From Haloferacaceae archaeon (GTDB lineage Archaea; Halobacteriota; Halobacteria; Halobacteriales; Haloferacaceae), in NCBI GenBank assembly GCA_018609965.1, contig JAHENP010000258.1, forward strand, positions 1-6,321: a stretch of DNA of 6,321 nt. Reading direction: 5' to 3'. Shown here in pieces: positions 1 through 5,809 of the stretch. Position 1 is the first letter of the stretch, and every line of letters starts with the position of its first letter. The position numbers and the translations under genes are program-made. The notes under the pieces were generated by a model. It saw only the letters and a list, made by a program, of their open reading frames with translations, was not told where the DNA came from and made no database searches.

Positions 1-301
1 CCAACTGCCGGACGATCACGTTACACGGGAACAACGCGCCGATGGTGCCGTCGGTGGCGTCCAGCGCGCGGTCGGCCATGTTCGGGTTGCACGCCCCGAG
101 GACGTAGTACGGGTCGCGGCCAGCGTCGACCTTCTCGTTCAACAGCTCCGACGGGGAGAACTCCGTCGCCACGCCGAACCCGGCGTCGAGAAACGCCTCG
201 CGGACGTGTTCGACGGCGGGGTCGTGGGCCATCGCCAACTCGGTGCGTTCTGCGCCGAACTGTTCGGGGTCGACGCTCGCCGGGTCGAAGGGGAGTTGCA
301 T
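1..301 (-). CDS. DUF302 domain protein, N-terminal 100 residues (cut by window edge)
   Basis: The complement strand reads from an ATG at 301-299 without a stop to the window edge and gives 100 residues. The protein is acidic, as is usual for haloarchaea. It carries the DUF302 signatures: a region ending in FSPSELLNEKVDAGRDPYYVL (about 48-68), then GACNP with Cys71, and PCNV with Cys93. DUF302 proteins are small (about 125-150 residues) and of unknown biochemical role; the domain occurs alone or near redox and membrane genes. The C-terminal quarter lies outside the window. No ribosome binding site is visible. A TTTA box on the same strand (326-329) sits at leaderless distance from the ATG. The gene is divergent from the AT-rich gene starting at 390. 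The family call is confident; the function is unknown. Confidence 0.85.
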   Translation of the reverse strand, partial: MQLPFDPASVDPEQFGAERTELAMAHDPAVEHVREAFLDAGFGVATEFSPSELLNEKVDAGRDPYYVLGACNPNMADRALDATDGTIGALFPCNVIVRQL

Positions 302-323
302 ATCCGAAGTGGGGTCGCGGGAC

Positions 324-331
324 ACTAAACA
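324..331 (-). promoter_or_regulatory. TATA-like box for the DUF302 gene
   Basis: On the complement strand GTGTTTAGTG spans this site, with TTTA at 329-326. It lies about 25-28 bases upstream of the ATG at 301, the spacing expected for a leaderless haloarchaeal transcript. It is the only A/T-rich run in an otherwise GC-rich leader. Confidence 0.5.
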
Positions 332-360
332 CTGCCGCGAAGCGAAATCGATGGTATTTC

Positions 361-370
361 CATACATTTT
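361..370 (+). promoter_or_regulatory. TATA-like box for the gene at 390
   Basis: CATACATTTT lies about 20-29 bases before the ATG at 390. This fits a leaderless archaeal promoter, although the match to a TATA consensus is loose and the surrounding DNA is also A/T-rich. Confidence 0.35.
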
Positions 371-389
371 GGCCCTCTGTTTGTGACGT

Positions 390-1052
390 ATGGTGTACTT
401 TGGCGATGCCTCTGGACACCTCCGGGGGGTTCTAAATGGAGACTGTGAGGTGTACGTTGCGGCAGTTGTTGGAGGTGACAAAATCAGATGTGGAAAGTGT
501 GCGAAACAGGCCGTCCGTCGTATTGACGATCTGCCAGAGGCGAAATGGAATTCGCTCAAGCAGACACCTAAAAGGAGACTAATTGACTGTCTTACTGATC
601 ATCAGTCAATCTCGCTCGGTGTTGCACAGTTTACTAGAGAAAAGCTACAATCTCTTAATAACTATCATCTATTGTACCAAAATGTTTCTTTCCCTCCTGA
701 CTGGGACCTAGCGCTTGAAGGGTACGCGTACGGTGAGATACTGTACGAAATGGGTGCTAAGGATGATCGAAGACCAGTATTTGAGTTCGATAGGGTGTCA
801 TCAAAAGAACAGTCTGTAGCGGTTCGGAATCACGTTGAGAAATTTGTACCCAATACAAACGTCTTCTTTCAGGGATCTAGACAAAGCAGTGGAATACAGA
901 CCGCTGACTGCCTCGCAGGTGCTGTTGCGGAAGATTTCAAATCTAATACTGAATGGTTATCAGACATTGGCGACGACCGGATTGTGAAATGCAGTAACTT
1001 CTCACTCATTCAGTTAGAGCAGCGCCTATCTGAGCATAGTACCGCACCGTGA
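390..1052 (+). CDS. DUF3800-like (putative RNase H-fold) protein, AT-rich gene
   Basis: This frame encodes 220 residues from ATG at 390. The protein opens with VYFGDASG (Asp6), resembling the DESG opening of DUF3800 proteins. It has a central ALEGYAYGEI segment (Glu110), FEFDRVSS (Asp134) and, near the C-terminus, GIQTADCLAGAVAEDF (Asp173), which matches the DUF3800 pattern of an Asp inside an 'xQxADxxAGA' helix. DUF3800 proteins are predicted to have an RNase H-like fold with acidic active-site residues, and they often occur in defence islands and on mobile DNA; their role is unproven. Cys35 and Cys38 form a CGKC pair near the N-terminus. Codons are clearly AT-richer at the third position than in trm1 or the beta-helix gene, and the protein is less acidic, both signs of recent acquisition. 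It stands alone, with no partner gene. The coding call is good; the family call is from remembered motifs only. Confidence 0.6.
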   Translation: MVYFGDASGHLRGVLNGDCEVYVAAVVGGDKIRCGKCAKQAVRRIDDLPEAKWNSLKQTPKRRLIDCLTDHQSISLGVAQFTREKLQSLNNYHLLYQNVSFPPDWDLALEGYAYGEILYEMGAKDDRRPVFEFDRVSSKEQSVAVRNHVEKFVPNTNVFFQGSRQSSGIQTADCLAGAVAEDFKSNTEWLSDIGDDRIVKCSNFSLIQLEQRLSEHSTAP

Positions 1053-1330
1053 TTGGCCTCCCACCCGCCAGCCCAGCGGAGCACGATGCATCAATCTACA
1101 GCGTGACTCATACTGGACGAGGTGGTTTTCCCACCCTTGCGAGGTCATCGCCCTCTCACGGCTTTATCGGTGCCATACCTACTCGCCGCAGCTATATCCA
1201 TCTTGTGTATTAAATCGCTCCGGAAAACAAGTAGAATATAAATGAGGGAAAGTAGATTTGTTCGTTCTACACCCGATACTGCTTGCCCGCCGAGACAAGC
1301 GTTTTCGGGCTCACCCGCAGACGGGCAGGT
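1053..1330. other. Non-coding interval between the DUF3800-like gene and trm1
   Basis: I find no convincing gene in these 278 bases. A short inverted repeat, GGTGG (1121-1125) and CCACC (1131-1135) around TTTTC, could end the upstream transcript but lacks a clear T tract. An A/T box, AATATAAA at 1235-1242, is the best TATA match in the interval. It could drive a longer trm1 transcript with a leader of about 60 bases, or mark the edge of the acquired AT-rich segment. Confidence 0.4.
1301..1308 (+). promoter_or_regulatory. Weak TATA-like element upstream of trm1
   Basis: GTTTTCGG places its T run (1302-1305) 26-29 bases before the GTG at 1331. This supports that GTG as a leaderless start over the upstream in-frame TTG at 1283. 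The match is weak. Confidence 0.35.
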
Positions 1331-2461
1331 GTGACAGAGATCACGGAGGGTGGCGTCACGGTGACCGTCGAGGAGGCCCGCGACGGGGCCAGCGACGGGA
1401 CGAGCGACGCGGTGTTCTACAACCCGGAGATGGAGTTGAACCGCGACGTGACGGTCGCGGTCCTGCGGGCACACGCCGACCGGCGAGAGCCACACCGCGA
1501 GGAGCGGGCCACCTACGTCGACGCGACGGCCGCCTCCGGGGTCCGGGCGGCCCGGGCGGCCGCGGAGGGGTACACGGTGACGGCCGCAGATGTCGACCCG
1601 GACGCGGTCGCGCTCGCACGAGAGAACCTCGCGGACACTGACGGCGAGGCGGTCCACCGCGACGCCAACGCCCTGTTGCACGAGTCGTCGTTCGACGTGG
1701 TGGATCTGGACCCGTACGGCTCCCCGGTGCCGTTCGCGGACGCCGCCGTCCGCGGCACGCGCGAACTGCTGTGTGTGACAGCGACAGACACCGCGCCGTT
1801 GTGTGGTGCCCACTTCGAGAGCGGCCGCCGGCGCTACCGGACGACCCCCCGCAACACGGAGTACCACCCGGAGATGGGGCTCCGAGTGTTGTTGTCGGCG
1901 CTGGCCCGGACGGCGGCGAAACACGACGTGGCCGTCGAGCCGGTCTGCTCGCACGTCTCCCGTCACTACGTCCGCACCTACCTCGCGGTCGACCACTCGG
2001 CGACCCGCGCGAACGAGACCGTCGCCCAACTGGGTCACGTCCACCACTGTCAGGACTGTCTGTTCCGGGAACACGACCACGGCCTGCTCGCGGACGCACC
2101 CGACGCCTGCCCAAACTGCGAGGGGAACCGTGTCGTCACAGCCGGCCCGTTGTGGCTCGGTGAGATTGCCGACAGCGGGTTTACCGAGGCCGTCCACGCC
2201 GAGATCACCGACGACATGGGTGAGGCGGCCCGCGCCCGCCGACTGCTCGACACGGTCGCGACGGAACTGGGCCGACCGACACACTACGACCAACACCGGC
2301 TGTGTGAGCTGTGGGGCCGCCCGGCCAGCGGGATGGCGGAGTTCGTCGCGGCGTTGCGGGACGCTGGCCACGCCGCGACCCGCGCACACTACTCCGGCAC
2401 AGCGTTCGAGACGGACGCCGACGTGGCCGAGATCCGCGCCGCCACGGCCCACCTCGACTGA
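1331..2461 (+). CDS. trm1: tRNA (guanine(26)-N(2))-dimethyltransferase Trm1
   Basis: Trm1 uses S-adenosylmethionine to convert G26 of tRNA to N2,N2-dimethylguanosine, at the hinge between the D arm and the anticodon arm. From GTG at 1331 the product is 376 residues, the usual archaeal length, and begins [11 protein letters not shown], the family's typical N-terminus. Visible motifs in order are [12 protein letters not shown] (about 29-40), the SAM-binding [11 protein letters not shown] (63-73) and acidic VDPDA (88-92), the catalytic DLDPYGSP (125-132), and [16 protein letters not shown] (206-221). A four-cysteine zinc site follows: CQDC (240/243) and CPNC (260/263). The frame stays open upstream to a TTG at 1283, but that extension looks unlike the family and would cover the promoter position, so I prefer the GTG. 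The gene is convergent with the VanZ-like gene, 34 bases away. No oddities; a core housekeeping gene. Confidence 0.95.
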   Translation: MTEITEGGVTVTVEEARDGASDGTSDAVFYNPEMELNRDVTVAVLRAHADRREPHREERATYVDATAASGVRAARAAAEGYTVTAADVDPDAVALARENLADTDGEAVHRDANALLHESSFDVVDLDPYGSPVPFADAAVRGTRELLCVTATDTAPLCGAHFESGRRRYRTTPRNTEYHPEMGLRVLLSALARTAAKHDVAVEPVCSHVSRHYVRTYLAVDHSATRANETVAQLGHVHHCQDCLFREHDHGLLADAPDACPNCEGNRVVTAGPLWLGEIADSGFTEAVHAEITDDMGEAARARRLLDTVATELGRPTHYDQHRLCELWGRPASGMAEFVAALRDAGHAATRAHYSGTAFETDADVAEIRAATAHLD

Positions 2462-2495
2462 TTTCGTCTCTCGACCGACACACCGCCAGCCTGAC

Positions 2496-2999
2496 TCAGT
2501 CAGTCTCGTGTCGCCGGTCGTCGACCCCGACGCGCCGGTACCGGACGCGGCGTTCGACGGCGAGCCAGCCGACGACCGCGAGCGCGCCGAGTGTGTTTGC
2601 CGCCTGATCGAGCAGGCTGAACTGCCGTCCCGGGAGCGGTGCCTGCAACAGTTCGACGAGCAGGCCGTAGCCGGCGACCCCGCCGACGACGAGCAGGAGT
2701 CGTCGTCGGGGGGTGTCCCGGAGCCGCGCGGTCGCGTACGCTGCGGTCAGCGCCAGCACGGTGTAGCCGGCGGCGTGGGCGTACTTGTCGAAGAACGGAC
2801 CGGAGCCGGCCGGGCGGACGTTCGTCACGAGCGAGAAGTAGGCGATCACGCCAGCGACGACGAGCACTGCGGCGACCCGGACGGCCCGCGGAAGCAACGG
2901 CAGCCGGAGCCGTCGGGGTATCTCTTCGCCGGCACTGTCTCCGGCTCCTGGGCCGTTGTTCACGCGCCCACACTGCTCGTCCCACCCCGGTAACTCCAC
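2496..2999 (-). CDS. VanZ-like family integral membrane protein
   Basis: This complement-strand frame encodes 167 residues with four hydrophobic segments at about 41-60, 74-92, 101-118 and 130-149. VanZ-like hallmarks are present: DKYAHAAGY (Asp71, Lys72, His75) at the second segment, ELLQ (Glu116, Gln119), and the PGRQFSLLDQAANTLGAL block (Arg125, Asp131, Asn135) at the last segment. The family is named after the teicoplanin-resistance protein VanZ; in archaea its role is unknown, and no glycopeptide link is implied. The 5' end is uncertain. GTG at 2999 gives the longest form, with a 40-residue hydrophilic lead, while GTG at 2963 (residue 13) would also keep all motifs. Neither has a good TATA box. 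The gene is divergent from the beta-helix gene and ends 34 bases from trm1's stop. Confidence 0.85.
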   Translation of the reverse strand: MELPGWDEQCGRVNNGPGAGDSAGEEIPRRLRLPLLPRAVRVAAVLVVAGVIAYFSLVTNVRPAGSGPFFDKYAHAAGYTVLALTAAYATARLRDTPRRRLLLVVGGVAGYGLLVELLQAPLPGRQFSLLDQAANTLGALAVVGWLAVERRVRYRRVGVDDRRHETD

Positions 3000-3099
3000 C
3001 GGAGGCGGCGGGCGTTGTTCGGTCGGAGACAGCCGCGACCCGGTGGCGGCGAGGGTGGTAGTGACCGCCGAGAATCAGAATCGGTAGCGACCCGACCAG

Positions 3100-3107
3100 A
3101 TTTATGT
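3100..3107 (+). promoter_or_regulatory. TATA box for the beta-helix gene
   Basis: ATTTATGT lies about 26-33 bases upstream of the ATG at 3133, in otherwise GC-rich DNA. The spacing puts transcription start a few bases before or at the start codon, so the mRNA is probably leaderless or nearly so. Confidence 0.55.
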
Positions 3108-3132
3108 GTGCTAGGCGACTGCGTTCCGATGG

Positions 3133-4578
3133 ATGCCGCCAGGAGACGGTTCCGCCGGCCGCGTGCTCGTGGTGGCGCTCCTGTTGCTCGCCGCCGGCGT
3201 GGCGGCGCCGGCGCTCGCGCAGGAGGAGACGCCGACACCGACGCCGTCGGGTGACGAGACGGCCACGAGCGGCGGCACGGCCGCGAGTAACGAGACGGCC
3301 GCTGGAAGCGGTGCCGCCGGGCTTGTCGTCGACCCGGACGGGGGGGACACGTACGGCAACATCTCCGCGGCGGTGGCGGCCGCCGGTCCCGGCGACACCG
3401 TCACGGTCCGCCCGGGCACCTACGAGGAGACTGTCCAGCTCCGGACGGATGTCACGCTTGTCGCGCCCGAGGGGGCGGTGTTGGACGGCCGCAGCCGCGA
3501 CGGTGACGCCGGCATCGTGATCGTCGGTGACGCGGCGCCGACGGTCCGTGGGTTCACGCTCGTCGGTCACACGGTCGGTGTTGCCGCATCGCGGACGACC
3601 GGCGACTGGACAGTCCGGAACGTCACCGTCGCCGACAGCAAGCGGGTCGCCGTCCACACCGCTCGATCCACTGGCGATTGGACGCTCGCCGAGGCGACGC
3701 TGTCGGGGACGACCGGCGTCGCGGTGGGTGCGTTCCGGAGCCGCGGCGACTGGACGGTCTCTCGTGTGTCGATCACCGGCACCGACGGCGTCGCGGTCAA
3801 CGCTCGCGCGGCGACGGGTGACTGGCGTGTCGCCGACACCGCCGTCAACGGGACGGCCGCGGGCGGAACGCTGACCACGGAGTGGGCCGGGACGGCGGTG
3901 TACGCCGCCGACACGACCGGCGCGTGGGCCATCGAGGGCGCCGCGTTCGCGGACAACGCGGTGCCGGTCGTCAACGCGACCGGCGCCGCCGGCGGGGACG
4001 CCAACCAGAACTTCTGGGGTGACTCGACGAGCGAGGAGAACACGGCGCCGGACGACGCCTGTGCCGGCGCGGTCGACTGTGGTAGTGCGCTCCCGGTCCG
4101 ACCGACCGGCGCCGTCGGCGACCCCTCTCTCGACCAGCGAGCGCCCGTCGGCGGCGGCGGGCTCCCGCTCGTCGGCATCGGGATGGCTGTGTTGGCGCTC
4201 GTCGGACTGGTCGGTGGTGGGTTCCTCGCCGTCCAGTACGTCGGCGCCGAGCCGTTGTTGGGGCCGTTGGAAGGGGTCGTCGGTGGGGTACTCGGCGCTG
4301 CCGGCGGTGGCGGCGGAAGCCGTCAGATCACACTGGAGAACGTCGGCGGTGACACTGTTACCTGTCGAGTCGAGTGTCTTACCGACGACGGTGTCCAGTT
4401 TCAGTACGATCTGACACTGAAACAAAACGAGAGCCGCGAGGCGCGCGAACTGCCGGCGTCCGGCCGGTTCGCGATAACGGTCGAAGTCGACGGCGCCAGT
4501 ACGGCCGAGGAGTTTGCCAGCGCGACCGACGTGATCGTCCAGGTCGCGCCGGGCGACTGTGGGGTTGCGGCCGCGTAA
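3133..4578 (+). CDS. Exported right-handed beta-helix (NosD/pectin-lyase-like) membrane-anchored protein
   Basis: This gene encodes 481 residues. It starts with a Sec-type signal peptide (Arg10, hydrophobic 11-24, likely cleavage at ALA-Q near residue 29). A Thr/Pro/Ser/Gly linker runs from 31 to 60. Residues 73-119 match the opening of NosD/pectin-lyase-like beta helices (ISAAVAAAGPGDTVTVRPGT). Coils follow with a G-D-W motif spaced exactly 24 residues apart (Trp159, 183, 207, 231) and a later variant (Trp265). The helix closes with NQNFWGD (291-297). Cys310 and Cys316 could pair. Extracellular sequons include Asn53, 76, 163, 239 and 281. A Gly-flanked membrane segment (about 344-370) precedes a roughly 85-residue beta-rich domain (397-481), which would be cytoplasmic if that segment spans the membrane once. 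Such folds often bind polysaccharide or surface ligands; no catalytic residues are evident, so a structural or adhesive surface role is inference. The ATG at 3129 is out of frame. Confidence 0.87.
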   Translation: MPPGDGSAGRVLVVALLLLAAGVAAPALAQEETPTPTPSGDETATSGGTAASNETAAGSGAAGLVVDPDGGDTYGNISAAVAAAGPGDTVTVRPGTYEETVQLRTDVTLVAPEGAVLDGRSRDGDAGIVIVGDAAPTVRGFTLVGHTVGVAASRTTGDWTVRNVTVADSKRVAVHTARSTGDWTLAEATLSGTTGVAVGAFRSRGDWTVSRVSITGTDGVAVNARAATGDWRVADTAVNGTAAGGTLTTEWAGTAVYAADTTGAWAIEGAAFADNAVPVVNATGAAGGDANQNFWGDSTSEENTAPDDACAGAVDCGSALPVRPTGAVGDPSLDQRAPVGGGGLPLVGIGMAVLALVGLVGGGFLAVQYVGAEPLLGPLEGVVGGVLGAAGGGGGSRQITLENVGGDTVTCRVECLTDDGVQFQYDLTLKQNESREARELPASGRFAITVEVDGASTAEEFASATDVIVQVAPGDCGVAAA

Positions 4579-4582
4579 ACTA

Positions 4583-4633
4583 CCCTACCCTACTTGGCTC
4601 ACCCCATACGGGGTTCGCTCGTTGAGGGTAGGG
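4583..4633. repeat. 9-bp inverted repeat around the right-end hairpin
   Basis: CCCTACCCT (4583-4591) is the exact complement of AGGGTAGGG (4625-4633). It encloses the 4601-4614 hairpin, giving a stem-in-stem structure just past the beta-helix gene's stop at 4578. The left arm is part of a short CTACC tandem run (4580-4593). It may be part of the right end or a bidirectional terminator between two convergent genes. Confidence 0.5.
4601..4614 (-). repeat. Right-end hairpin of the tnpB element
   Basis: ACCCC (4601-4605) and GGGGT (4610-4614) form a perfect 5-bp stem with a 4-base loop. In the element's sense the loop is GTAT and the hairpin is followed by GAGCCAAG. The left-end hairpin has the same inner stem with loop TAAA. 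It is nested inside the longer inverted repeat 4583-4591/4625-4633. Confidence 0.55.
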
Positions 4634-4688
4634 CCACCGATAGAGCGGCGCTCTATCGAGGCCTCGAAAGGCGGAGCCTTTCGGTGGC
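4633..4688 (-). repeat. Double-hairpin, three-way-junction structure downstream of tnpB
   Basis: An outer 5-bp stem, GCCAC (4633-4637)/GTGGC (4684-4688), encloses two perfect hairpins. The first is CGATAGAGC/GCTCTATCG (4638-4646/4650-4658, loop GGC) and the second CGAAAGGC/GCCTTTCG (4665-4672/4676-4683, loop GGA), separated by AGGCCT. It begins 22 bases after the tnpB stop in the tnpB sense, where TnpB guide-RNA scaffolds lie. It has no T tract, which argues against a simple terminator. Its architecture resembles the two inserts inside tnpB, but its loops and junction differ. Confidence 0.7.
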
Positions 4689-5351
4689 TTTGATGTGGAC
4701 TCCCGGTAATCATTCGCCAGCAATAGGCTGGTGACTCTCACCGTTCAACGTCCCACCATTCACACGCACGTCTACTTGTGCGTCTCCGCCCCCCGACTTG
4801 GGCGAGGAACGGAGTTTGTGTTGTCGCTTCCGGGCGTACCGCACGCCAATATTTTTTGCGGCGTTGTAATCCGCGTTCACTTCATACCCACACTTCTGGC
4901 ACTCGAAGTGTTCGCCGTGGCGGTTGCCGTCGTGCGTAAAGCCACAGTCCGTCCGAGAACAGCGTTGGGATGTGTGGTTCGGCTCAACCTGCTCCACGGA
5001 GACCCCCTGTTCAGGGGCTTTGTAGGAGACGTACTCAAACAGGCGTCGGAACGCCCAGACGTGGTGCCACTTCGCCTGTGGAAGCCGCTCTCGAATGTCG
5101 CTCAACTCCTCGAACGCGATTACGTCGCAGTCGTGTTCGACGGCTTCCGAGACGAGTTCGTTGGCGACCGTGTGGATGTACTGTTTGCGCCAGGCTTCCT
5201 CTCGCTTCCCGAGGCGAAGCAGGGCCTTGTGTGCGGCCTGCGTGCCGCGTTGTTGCATCTCGCCACGTCGCTTCTCGAACTCACGACACCAGTGGTCGTA
5301 GTCGTCCCCCTGCCAAAACGTGCCGGTTGAGGACACAGCAAGGCTGTTGAC

Positions 5352-5407
5352 GTCCTCAGAAATCGAAGATTTCTGATGGGCTGCGCAAGAGCTTCGCTCT
5401 TGCGAAC
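5352..5407 (-). repeat. Double-hairpin insert A in tnpB (56 nt, frameshifting)
   Basis: Two perfect 9-bp hairpins lie side by side: TCAGAAATC/GATTTCTGA (5356-5364/5368-5376, loop GAA) and CGCAAGAGC/GCTCTTGCG (5384-5392/5396-5404, loop TTC), joined by TGGGCTG. Removal of 56 nt restores [18 protein letters not shown], the expected TnpB sequence. The edges are ambiguous by a few bases; flanking codons are GTT and GTC. No clear target duplication is seen beyond a possible CGT. Confidence 0.8.
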
Positions 5408-5764
5408 GCCGAGGTCGATACCGAGGACCGTTTGGTCAGGGTGCCCGGTATCTCCCGAAACCCCATCGTCACCATCTGTCCGCCGCGTCGAAATGTTGAG
5501 GTAGAATTCGTCAGTGGCCGCGTCGTACCGGAGCGTACTCTCGCGGAACTCATAGCTCTCGGAGAGTACGTACCGCTCGTAGGGCGTTGGACTGTCTGCC
5601 GGGAGAACGAACGACGGTTCGACCCGGCCCGCAACAGTTGCCAGTGACACCTTGTTCTGGTAGAAGGTCGCGCTCCGCGTGTCGTAGTCCATCGTTTCGG
5701 CGGTGAACGTCGGTTGAGAGACGCGCTGTCCCTTTTTCCACCGTTCGACACACGCTTTGACGGC

Positions 5765-5809
5765 TTCGTCAGATTACATCTGACGGGCTGTCAGGCTTCG
5801 CCTGACAAC
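5765..5809 (-). repeat. Double-hairpin insert B in tnpB (45 nt, in-frame stop)
   Basis: Two hairpins are joined by CGGGC: TCAGAT/ATCTGA (5769-5774/5778-5783, loop TAC) and TGTCAGGC/GCCTGACA (5789-5796/5800-5807, loop TTC). On the tnpB strand the first loop creates TAA at 5776-5774. Removing 45 nt joins KRAVE to AVKACVERWKKG, the expected TnpB sequence. GAA occurs on both sides (5812-5810 and 5767-5765), either a 3-bp target repeat or chance. Confidence 0.8.

Larger units (their letters stand above)
4583..4800 (-). ncRNA. Candidate omega RNA (TnpB guide RNA scaffold), extent uncertain
   Basis: In IS200/IS605 systems the 3' end of tnpB and the following right end are transcribed as a structured RNA that binds TnpB, with the DNA just outside the right end acting as guide. 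In Halobacterium salinarum, sense overlapping transcripts have been reported from the 3' part of IS1341-type transposase genes. Here the corresponding region holds the three-way junction at 4633-4688 and the right-end hairpin. The extent is a guess from position, not from a recognised covariance model. If it is expressed, its guide would run into the beta-helix gene's 3' end, antisense to it. Confidence 0.35.

Noticed and set aside
21..419. A 132-codon complement-strand frame
   Set aside because: It is an Arg/Pro-rich shadow of the DUF302 reading frame and lies across the divergent promoter region.
1283..1330. A longer Trm1 beginning at TTG 1283
   Set aside because: The extra 16 residues lack family resemblance and would cover the probable promoter; the GTG at 1331 yields the canonical N-terminus.
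1145..2452. A 435-codon complement-strand frame opposite trm1
   Set aside because: The plus strand here encodes an unmistakable Trm1 with catalytic and zinc motifs; the antisense frame has no recognisable domain.
1803..2993. A 396-codon plus-strand frame overlapping trm1 and the VanZ-like gene
   Set aside because: It is made of Arg/Thr/Pro-rich shadow sequence in a different frame from trm1 and antisense to the VanZ-like gene.
2500..4425. A 641-codon open frame on the complement strand
   Set aside because: It runs antisense through the beta-helix gene and overlaps the VanZ-like gene in another frame. It is Arg-rich and low in complexity, typical of a shadow frame in GC-rich DNA.
4633..4688. 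Ordinary transcription terminator
   Set aside because: There is no T run after the stems on either strand, and the three-way-junction layout is more elaborate than a simple terminator.
4731..5330. A 199-codon plus-strand frame opposite the tnpB C-terminal part
   Set aside because: The complement strand carries the RuvC and zinc-finger motifs of TnpB; the plus-strand frame matches nothing.
5352..5809. CRISPR-like array from the repeated hairpins
   Set aside because: Only two units, about 400 bases apart, with differing stem sequences and coding DNA between them, so there is no repeat-spacer pattern.
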